A stretch of 64,000 bases of DNA from Apostichopus japonicus (Eukaryota > Echinodermata > Holothuroidea > Aspidochirotida > Stichopodidae). The stretch lies in NCBI RefSeq assembly GCF_037975245.1, contig NC_092580.1, forward strand, positions 15,451,001-15,515,000, read 5' to 3'. A model generated the notes under the pieces. It was not told the origin of the DNA. It ran no database searches and saw only the letters and a program-made list of their open reading frames with translations. How positions within the stretch are numbered: position 1 is the first letter of the stretch; each line of letters begins with the position of its first letter. Positions 13,101 to 45,700 of the stretch are shown here, piece by piece. Made by a program: the position numbers and the translations under genes.

Positions 13101-14892
13101 ATTTTTTGTTTTTTTTAAAGGTGCATAGTACTCATTTGAGTTATTTTGTTGCTTTTATAGTGAAACCTTGGATTCTAGAAAGACATTTTCATCAGTTTTG
13201 AAGCTTTATGTATGAAACCTAAGCATGAGCAGCTACTAAATAGAAGTCTTTGATGTCATTGTCGATGAACATCTATCACTATACGAGGAGTTACTCGATT
13301 ATCTTTATTAAACAAGGGGGGGGGGGGAGCCTGTCGGCCATTGTCTCATATTGTCATTTTAAATGTTCATTTTTATGCCAAGGTATTTTTATATCTAAAG
13401 CACACTTCTAAAATAATGGTTGTTTGCTTTGCAGGATTGAGGTTCTGTTTTTATTCCAACTCGGTGTCTTTTTCCTTCGACGTTATTTTAAATGTATCGC
13501 AGAAGTATTATGCACTTGACATGTTTAAATGCAGCCAGCAGTCTTGTCCAAACACATCCATTTTCATGTATACAATTACCTAAAAACCATATTTTCAATG
13601 TGAGAAGTGAGGGGTGTACAGTTCCTCAGGTATGTGGTTACTTTGCATTATTTATTGTGTGTTATTATTATTAATATGTTAAATCATGTTTTAATGATTC
13701 TCAATAAATATATCCCAATAGATGAAACACTACTGGGCTTTACACTTGATAATGATACTTCATTATGACACTTTTTTTCTGAGCTTAAAGAATTGATCGG
13801 GTACCAAAGACTGGTTATAATTTTAGACAAGAAATTGATGAATTATGAGGCATTGGTAGACTATGAATGCAGTCTATTATGCAAGATTGTGCTACAAGGC
13901 AGGGGATATTTGGCTTTGGCAGCCCCCTCCCCCCTCCCAAAGAAAGAGTATCAATTTCAGGGCACTGGTACTTTTGCTGGGCAAATTTAACCAACTGTTC
14001 ATCGTGTCATGAGCTTAATACACTGTTAACACCATCATTACGGGAATTACACATGAAAATGGGATGGTAGGACAAATCAACTGGACGACTTAATTTGCTG
14101 AACGATACAAAGAGAATCGTAACTACACAACCTGGTATATTGAACTCTCTGCAGTTCAAGCTTTCTTACTATAATAGCAATAATACTTTACTGAAAGAAG
14201 TAACTAATATTAATAATACTTTACTGAAAGAGATTAAAAGTAACTATATTAATAATACTGTACTGAAAGGTTAAGTAACAGTGTAGTGATCACAGAATGC
14301 TATCAATGCAGTTTCTCAAACATCTTGTGACATGTTGGGGCAAGTCACAAGACATGTATTCCTATGGCACTCAAAGTAATCTTGCATGAAAAGTAATCAA
14401 ACTGAGATTTTAGTTTGTTAGGGGTGTTATCAAAATTTGGCACAGGTTCAGAAAGTCTGCCAACTTCTCTGAAATAACACTATTATGATTCATTGCATCA
14501 ATTTATAGTCTGCCAACTTCTCTGAAATTACACTGTAATGATTCATTGCATCAGCCTATAGAGCCACTATGCAACACACCATGCTGTGGATCTGCCAACT
14601 GATAACAAACGGACGGTCTTTTACTATATATAGCATTGGTGTGTGCTTTTATCAAACGCACATGCGATGACGATAGATTAAGCCATCAGCATGCTACTCG
14701 GAAGAGCTCTCTCTAAGTTTAGCTGTATTTATAAGAAAAGTAAACAGCCCTTTGTCAATTTATCTTTATCAATTTGAAACTTCAAATAAACAACTGTTTA
14801 CTTACAGAATGGAGAACAATGAGATGGGTTAATATAAACTTTTGATAACATAAGTTCATGAACCAGTGCTAAGAATGGATGTTTACCCTATA
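10186..14892. other. Spacer between convergent genes, left part
   Basis: This is the HDHD5 3' UTR and downstream sequence. No coding exon is recognised. It contains a 41-bp exact repeat (11076-11116 and 11938-11978), a TAA-tract dispersed repeat at 11774-11900, a roughly 40-bp tandem triplication at about 14176-14275, and a 55-bp tandem duplication at about 14453-14563. Several AATAAA-like hexamers occur (for example near 12791 and 13705), but none can be tied to the gene. Confidence 0.5.
11774..11900. repeat. Dispersed repeat with TAA tract and CAAAGCGCTTTACA
   Basis: A TAA microsatellite is followed by a block containing GCTCAAAGCGCTTTACAAA. The same block, again with a TAA tract, recurs at 38806-38890. 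It resembles a short interspersed element fragment; the class is inferred. Confidence 0.6.
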
Positions 14893-15263
14893 TTAAAGGC
14901 ATTGAAGACTCGTCCCAAACCGCGTGCCGCGCTCTGAAAAAGTTAACTTTCTGTTGCTTGCAAGCGAAGTTTTCTGCTTGTCGCTACAAAATGCAGTCAG
15001 TAATGAAACGTGATACCTTGTTATCTTTAGCTGGACCTGAGATGTCCATCGCTGTAACGTTTGTACACTGTGCTGAGGGTATTGACTGCAGCTGCATGTA
15101 CTGACTGTACACTTAGTGTCTAATTACCGAAGGTAGCAAGCTGTGTGTGTGTATTTTCTGGGATCGATGGTGGTGTCCAACACTTTTGTTACACCTCATT
15201 TGAAACTAGGTCAGATTACCGGCATTAGACGTTTCTTTTGGCACAAGTCTTCAAACCCTTTAA
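14893..15263. mobile_element. MITE with TTAA ends, copy 1
   Basis: The left end is TTAAAGGCATTGAAGACTCG. The right end carries the inverted version in decayed form (CAAGTCTTCAAACCCTTTAA). A second copy of similar length lies at 48837-49204. TTAA at both outer edges suggests piggyBac-type target duplication. It has no coding capacity. Confidence 0.75.
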
Positions 15264-17804
15264 TAGGTAAAGTAGGCTACAATATGGATTAATACAAATG
15301 CCAGCTACTTTTCCTTAACGTAGAACAAAATCAAATGATGTACACTGAATCCTAAAAAAATATTTCAGAAATGTACAGTTAATGCCATAGAAGTATTAAA
15401 TATTACAATGGATTTCATAGAGACGCTAATGTGGAATGCCTAACTATGCATGCCTGTTAGACTACATATACTATCCTACCTTCATTACTGTGTATGATGA
15501 ATCAGTGGCATGCCTATGGACCTCATTAAACAGTTCCAAATAAACAGTGGCACAAAAAGAGGTGACATGCCAGTCATGATATGTCAGTTATCATACAGTT
15601 TTGTACCTTACAATTTGCCTTAAAACCGTGTGTCATACCAGTTACTATGAAATATATCTGCCTTAAGCCCGGGTCACATCTGCGCGATTCAACACGCGAT
15701 TCAACTCGCAACTAAAATCACGCGAATCAGAAAAGCTGCTTCTGAGAAGTTGCGCTGATTAGGACATTGCTCTATTGCAAATCAACCCAAATCGACGGTG
15801 CAACTTTTATTGCGCAACAAGTTGATACCCGTGTCTAACATAGCACATCTACTTTGTTACCGGGCTTCCATCAAGGCAAAGGTGTACTACCCCTCCCATC
15901 TCCTTGTATGCAGACCTAATGCATAGCCTAAGTATGCCTAGGAAGAAACTATTATGTGTCTAAAAGTTTTTGTTTCTGGTGGAGGATCCCATATGGTGGA
16001 GGCCGCTTCGATGGTCTCAGGGCCCCCTCCCCCTTCCTCATCAAAATTTTTTGGATTTAGCCCTGGTAACAAATGTATCTTACTTGTATGTCACAATACA
16101 TAAGACAATACATTAAGTAACAGGCCATATATGTTCTCCATTAGCTACATGCATACAAATTTCTCATGACTTTATCATGTATTATGACATGCTATAAGCA
16201 GAAGTCCAATTCTGGAAAAGCAAAAGGAAAAATTCAAAAGGAGTGGGTAACAGTAACCCCATGCACATAATATTAGACATTTGGCCGCATAGCCAGGATG
16301 GACGGTGCAAATGCCCGTCTCTCACTGGGAAACCAGTTTATAATAAACTATGAATGCCTATCTACGATATGGAGAACCCCTTTATAATAAACTATGTTGC
16401 CTGCTTCAGACTGATCCTACTCTAGTATACTGGGTAAAAAAAAAATCCCCATATGTCCTACTAATGCATTCTCTCTACTTTTTATACTCATATAAATATC
16501 ATGATTTGACTTATAAATGAGAAATGCATTTTGCTATTAGTCCTTTAAAATTTAACATCAATTAAGCCTTACAATTAATAATTATACATATTCCAAGAGC
16601 ATGAAATAATGGTTAAGAGGTATCTTCCTTTCAATATCTGATGATTACGTGCTGTGTGAAACTTAAGACTAGCACACAAATTATCTTCACAATGGCAACG
16701 TAATTCTTCAATTGTACAATGGAGAAATGTACTGCTACTAAACTAAACTATTTGCCCATTTATGTCCTGTCAATACTAATTACTTTTAAGTAGTGTGTAG
16801 AAGGAATTTTTTTGTGGGGGAAGGGGCTGGGGGTGCAAGGACAGGTATTCAGCATGGGTTTAAACTTGTTGAAGATCATAAACTAGAGACTGTTCGGTTT
16901 GATTCTTTGTGACCGCTTTTGAAATACATTATGAATAGTAGCAGTCTTTGATACTTTTGGGAGTTCAGAATTAGTAGCATTAGGCTAGGAGAATAGTACT
17001 TTCAAACCATGAGTTGCAAAATATATATTAAAATATTTGCAATTTCAAGTCTGCACCAAAAAAAAAAAAAAGGTTTGTTTTAACAAGATGTTTCCAGATG
17101 AATATCTGACTTGTATTAAAGAATGTTCCTGCTTTTCAATAACAGTGACATCTTCAGAGAGGTTGTGCCCTTCCCTAAAGGAAATTACCAAGTGATAATA
17201 AAAAACCAGTCAAGGAGTTTGACATCCACTGACAATAGATGACTTTTTTTCTACCTCCAAAGTGCTGCTGATTTAGAGTTGAATTAGGATCTTTGTCTAT
17301 GTTGGGACCTCCATGCCCTGTGCTCATGTGAGCTTATATTGCCTACATTCTGCGCCTCCAAAATGTTTCTCTAATTTTGCTGTATCACCTCCCACTCCCC
17401 CACTTCCAAAAGTCGAGGCAAAAACACTGCTCAATAAGAGCTTATTTCCACAAAGTGTCTATGAAATAAATACAGAACATTGATTCAAAATAAGATAAAA
17501 CTCCCATGGACGAGATAAGATCTAGAAAGAATGCCGATGAAGGTAAATATTCACAACTCATAATTATTAATATGGTTGAACATTTGATCTTTTTTATGGT
17601 GCATAGAGTCAGCTGAATTTGTACAAACCATTATTTTGCAAAATCTCTCTCACAATATTTTAAATTATGAATGGAATTCTGTTAACATAAACAACCTTAC
17701 TCAAATATGTTCATACAATGATATGTTTTGCTTGAGAGAACATATCAGAAAGTGAACATATCTCTCTGTTTTAACGATCTGCATTGAGAAATCCGCCCAC
17801 TTTG
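15264..17804. other. Spacer downstream of RTCB, no gene seen
   Basis: AT-rich sequence with a poly-A run at about 17058-17071 and scattered repeat-like fragments. One, at about 15668, begins CCCGGGTCACATCTGCGCG. Another, at about 16285, resembles the ends of the GGGGCGTATCCAGG family. No exon is recognised on either strand. Confidence 0.45.
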
Positions 17805-17810
17805 TTTATT
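17805..17810 (-). promoter_or_regulatory. RTCB: Candidate RTCB polyadenylation signal
   Basis: A perfect AATAAA on the - strand, about 125 nt beyond the RTCB stop codon. This is a plausible distance for a short 3' UTR. Use of the site cannot be shown from sequence alone. Confidence 0.4.
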
Positions 17811-17933
17811 TATGCTGAGCAATGTAAGCAATAGTCAAAAAGAAGAAAGAATCATTGCAAAAGAAGTTAGGGTGCAACAGAATATTTCTTTCTCAGGAAA
17901 GATTGTTTTTTAAAGTTCGTGCTGGCTGCTATT

Positions 17934-40140
<22,207 letters not shown>

Positions 40141-40325
40141 GGTTACTTGTAGTGTGGAACCCAGATGTTCGATAATCTGATCACCAGCAAATGGATAAAA
40201 TAGAGGTCAAATCCACAGCTCTCTCACATGCAAATAATTAACAATTTCAAGCATACTGTAGATATAACACCTAACAATGGTCAATTAATTAAATATATAC
40301 CTTAACAACAAGACACAGTAAAGAC

Positions 40326-40654
40326 CAGTGTTGTAGCCAAGTACTTTAATCTGAATACTAACAAATACTAAGTACCAGTGTCCGAGGGTTTAGGATAGGA
40401 GTACTCAATACTTTTGCTACGCAAACCTCACGCTAATGCTTATAACTGCCCTGATGAAACAGTTGAATGTTATGACATTGCTCGGAATTTTGTTATTGTT
40501 TTGCAATTTCAGAGTGTCTCAATATTATCTGAAATTTTCTGATAATAGACTACAAGTATGAGAGCTTAATAATCTGAGTCTGAGTACTACAGCATCCAAG
40601 CACTTTTCATAGGATACGAGTACTTCCAAAAAGTACTTGAGTACTACAACACTG
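40326..40654. mobile_element. hAT-type MITE, 329 bp
   Basis: Terminal inverted repeats CAGTGTTGTAG / CTACAACACTG. Flanks are GTAAAGAC and ATAAAGAC, an 8-bp duplication with one mismatch. Internal sequence is rich in AGTACT words. It lies about 190 bp upstream of the RTCB start codon, so it may be near or inside the RTCB 5' region. Confidence 0.8.
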
Positions 40655-41336
40655 ATAAAGACAAGACAAGAACTACTCTCACATGTGAGTAAATTACTTG
40701 TTTAATTTCCACTCTTGAATGTTCATATTTGACAAGCAATACAAGGATTAAATCACATTTGCATTTATCAAGACCCAGAACATGTTGCTTCTAACATCTT
40801 TGTACAGCTGCTAGGAAAATAAGAGAATTTTTTGGCCAGAGGACATATTTTTAATGGTAGTCTAGTCTTTAGAGACTACCAAACTTCTTTGCGGACAACC
40901 AAACTCAGCTGTGGAGGCTGTCTGGTGGATGACTAGTTATTTATAGATTACACTATAACTAAACGCCCCCAAATAGACAAAATAAATTGGTATCATCACC
41001 AAACCATGTGTTTCTATTAACTAATCCTATGTTTCTCTCATTCAGTCAGTGTATAGTAGGCTATATGTACAACCAAATGTCAGGCATGGTTGTCAGAGGG
41101 GCAACCATATAAAATCCTTTATTTTTTTTGGACATGAATTGATATCACTAACCATCTATAGCATCAAAACAAAATATTGATATCGTTGTTACATATTTGA
41201 GAAAATTTGTTGACCGTTTTTTTGCAGCAATGGTCACCTGGTGTCAGAAGTTGGTCAAACTTCTGTTCTTTTAGTTTTGGGCATAGCTGTCGAATACCCC
41301 GCGTTATTGAAACTTAACCAAAATAGGTGCTACGGG

Positions 41337-41600
41337 CTACGAGGTAAAAGTGGATGAAAGAATGACTTTGTAGCCCGTTGGCTCGTAGCTACGAGGTAAA
41401 AGTGGATGAAAGAATGACTTCGTAGCCCGTTGGCTCGTAGCCAGTTTACTTAAAAACAAGGTTAGGGATAAGGTTAGGGATAGGGGTTAGGGGTAAGGGT
41501 TAGGGTAAGGGAACTTCTGACTTCGTAGCCCGTTGGCTCGTAGCCACTAAATTCTTCAACCCCTATTCCAACACTTCTGACTTCGTAGCCCGTTGGGTTT
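41337..41600. repeat. GTAGCCCGTTGG repeats with telomere-like core
   Basis: A 52-bp unit (from CTACGAGGTAAAAG) is duplicated at 41337 and 41389. CGTAGCCCGTTGG recurs five times. Between copies, 41461-41512 is a degenerate run of GGTTAGGG/GGGTAAGG words that resembles (TTAGGG)n. Confidence 0.8.
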
Positions 41601-42726
41601 ACTTAAAAACAAGGTTAGACCCAGTACAGTAGCCTGTTGCATGTCGCCCCAGATCCCCACGTTCCCGTTGGATGTCACCCCACATCTTCAGGCTTTACTT
41701 TCCTATATAGAATGACTGCGTAGCATGTTGGTTCGTAGGCAACAGAAACAAAACCGGACCACGTACCCCGTTGGATATCGCCCGTGTTACAAGTATATAT
41801 GCATTGTACATTCGAAAAAAGGGAAAAAAATGTTTAAGTCCAATAATCTTAACAATTTTATAATAGCGCCATTTACTCAAGCACATTATAAGACTGCGTT
41901 GGCTGTTGTTCGTCTCCGTCAAAACCACAATCTCGGATCCAGCGGGGTATTCTGCAGCTACTCCTTGTTTTGGTCAAACTTCTGTTCTGAAGTTGGTCAA
42001 ACTTCTCTCAAAGTTCTTCTTTTACGAACAACAAGCACAAAATAGGCAAAGGCTGGAACGAGTTGCAATTTTCTTTTTGCTCTTCGAATTTCGTTTATCG
42101 ATTTTTGCTTTTTTTTCGTAAAATTTCTGCAACGCCAGTCGCCACTAGTATTTAGGGTAGGCCTAATGTTAGGGACTTAGGCCTAGACCTAAGCTGGCCG
42201 AGGGCCTAACTAAACCCAAACTTTGGCACGAAGTTAGCATTTACCTTATTCTTAACGGAACTGAAAGGGAATTGAATTGATGTTACCTGTATTACCTTCC
42301 AAGAATCTAGCTCTGTTCACATTAAAAGGCAGGTAGGCCTGACTTAAGGCTAAATTTTGGGACCAGACGACAACAGACCAACTTTCGCACTGCTGCGTGT
42401 GTGACAATTATGCTCTCAGACTGAGTTTGCAATTGATTGCGAAACCGTGATGCATTGCGTGGTACATGGTGTTGTGCAATACTTTGCTAGCACATATAGA
42501 GTTACCAAGATAAGATTGTCATTATCGGCCAGATTTCGTGGCACTGCATAGTCTGCGGAAGAAAAGGGGAAATTACAAAGAGAAAGAAGAGGGGAAAGAG
42601 AAGCGAGAAAACAGCCAGATTCTTAACGTTCGACGAAAAACATCTCTAAACTCTTCCTTTAAATGTTGTCTGTATTTGGTAAAATATTGTACTTTCCTAA
42701 ATGTTCTGCTTTTCCTTTTTTTTCAG

Positions 42727-45700
42727 ATTAATACAGCTGTTCAAGTCGGATATGTTAAAAAAGTAGGAATCTTAAAAGGTAAATCTCGGTGTAAATCATA
42801 ATTACGAATTGATTGGCAATTAATTCCTTGTTGAAGTTTGATTATGCATCATCGAAATTTCTAACATGTTCTGGGGGAAATTCTACTGATGCTTTCATTT
42901 CTGAAAAAGTGCTATTAAATGATGCTAACATTTTGGGAACCCCTTACCCCTGACAGACAAAGTTCCTATCCAATTTATATTACAGCTTTATTGTGTCAGG
43001 CAAAGTTTTCTTCAAATAATTACAAAATTGTTATCAACGCCAACAGAGTTAAGTCTATGCCCAAGAACATCTGAGTTTATGTTGTTCTGATAGCATTGCA
43101 GAAATCAATTGGGTAGTAATGTTTTCATAGGCGTACGGGACCATTTCAGTTTGGGGGGCAGAACTTTTTGTGCCCGAAAGTTCCCATGACACTATCTAAG
43201 CGGAGCGCCACCATCGGTTGGCGCGTAGCGTACAAGAAAATTTTTGGCACACAGTGCCTCTCAGATTGCCGGAAACGGCACTTCTGAGGCCTTGCAAGTT
43301 GCATCTAAACATTCTTTATTTTACAATCTCACGTTTTAGAAATTTACACTTCCCCAAAAATTTGGTAAATTAGAAGAAGAAAAAATGGTAACATCACTTT
43401 GAAGGGGAAAAATTAAAAGTTTTCTTTTGAGACAAAATGAGGTGAAATCATGCTAGTTGCTAATGTAGGAATCTTCCGAATTAGAGTTTTTTTCTTGTTA
43501 ATATCTAAACAAATCTTTTCCATTCGAAATAGCTTTGAGTTTGACCCACAGAAATTCATTAAAAGTCACGGGCTTAGCCGGGATTTGCAAAGTTGTATGC
43601 ACGACTATCTGAGCGGAGCGCCACCATTGGCTGGCGCGGAGCGTACTAGAAATTTTTTGGTTTTACAAACCCCTCAGATGGCCGGAAACGGCCCTTCCCG
43701 AGTGTTCATTCTGGTTCCCTGGCCTCTTGCTAACTTGAGGCACCTCAATTTTTATGTAGAAAAAATGCACATTTTTAACCTGAGGAAAAGTGGGGGGCAC
43801 GTGCCCCCTGTGCCCCCCGGTTCCGCCGCCCTTGGTTCAGGTATACAATTGACTAGTTAGAAAAAAATTAATCGTGCAAAAAGCGTGGTAGCCCAGATGA
43901 ACTGCGCTTACGGTGGTGTTACATTGAAATATTCGGGCATCATGATGCTAAATAAAGAAAATCATGGAATTGTCGGGCAAAAATTTGAAAAAGATTCGGG
44001 CAAGCTACTGCATATTTATATATATATTTATATTTCCAGAGGACAAGAAATTCGGGCAAAAGTCCTGAACAATTCGGGCAGCCTAAGAGGAGAAAAAAAT
44101 ATATATATATATTTTTTTTTCTCCTCTTAGGCTGCCCGAATTTTTCTGGACTTTTGCCCGAATTTCTTGTCCTCTGGAAATTTGGGGGGGGGGGCAGTCT
44201 GCCCCCTGCCCCCCCCCCGCCTCGTACGCCTATGAATGTTTTGATATCGCGGAACCTCTAGGCTCCCTGGTTTTATGTATATGGCACTGTCAGGCCTATT
44301 GGGCTGGTTGCCGCCTTGGGACTATTTTTGATGGACCGACCTATAGCCATTTCTTTATTTCATTTTCCAGTCACAATCAACTTCATTGTAGCAGGAATCC
44401 AGACGGTACCATGATATGAATTTGGTCACTTATCAAGGCATGGATGAGGTGAACTTAGTTTGATTGGTTTCATGCTTGTAAAACCTATATAAAAAGTTAA
44501 CTTGTCTGCAATGACTAGTTCTATGATGTCATCATACACGGAGGGCAGGAGGGGGAGGGGGGGGGGGACGGGAGAAGAAAAAGAAACAAATTAAGTTAAC
44601 ACAGAGATAATGCAGAGTATTTTCATTTTTATTTTTATTAAATTAAATAACAAAATGGCAGTGGTTTATTTACATTCCTTTCATTATTTGAAACACACGT
44701 TTCAAATCTATAGACCACAACAATAAGGCCTAAAATATGCATAAATACATTAAAAAAAAAGGCTACCCATCCAACCGCTGATATATGTCAAAAATGAATA
44801 AAAAATGGGGGGGGGGGGAAATACACATAATTTTCAATTTTTTTTGTGTGTGCGTGTCATCAACTTTTTTCTTACTGAGCTTTTTCAATATAAACCATTC
44901 GCTGGGTTATGCATCTGAATACAAATGCCAGACATTCCTCTAGAAATTAAAACTGACATAAAAATTGTCTCCTGGCAAACCAAAAACATTCTATTAAAAT
45001 TCACTTTAAAAAAATAAAAAACAACTGTCATTTAGGCCTACTATTTAACCGACGTAATCCCAAACGTAAATTTAAAATATTACCATCAGGGGTAAGAGGA
45101 AGATTTTAACTTCTTTGATTCCATGCAGGATAATCCCAAGATTGTTACCTTTTTGGACAGTTTCTGACACTCCCTAATCCCATGTCCTCCCTGCCCCTAA
45201 CCACCTGACAGTCTTGCAAGTACCCTTTTCGTCCCCTGTCGGCATATACCCCTCTCCAACCCTTCCCCTCTTCCAAGCTATAAAATCTCCTTAAAATAAA
45301 ATAAAATAATAAATAAATGAAAAACCTTGAAATGTTGTACAAACGTCAAAAATAAACAAATCTCTTTCTTGCAGTATTATCTTGACCTAAACAGATATAA
45401 ATTGTAGATAAATATTAATTAGGCAGACTATATCCTACAGTTTATAAAGCACCATTACAGTCACAACATCTCTAAATTTATATCTTTCCAGAAGATATTT
45501 TACTTGAAAAGGAAAGGAGGAAGAAAAAAAACAAAGAAGTTATACTTGCATAAATTCATTACAGGCACACACACTCACACACAACATTCTACTTCCATGT
45601 TATAGCAGAGTATATCTAAAATATTTTATATCAAGCTTCAGCCTCATGAATGCTCAGTTGTACTGTATCTTATTATTATTAATATTATTATTATAAATGA

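Noticed and set aside
43450-43860. 136-codon + strand frame
   Set aside because: It lies wholly in the hAT-type element and spans the GCGGAGCGCCACC block also found in other, frame-disrupted copies.
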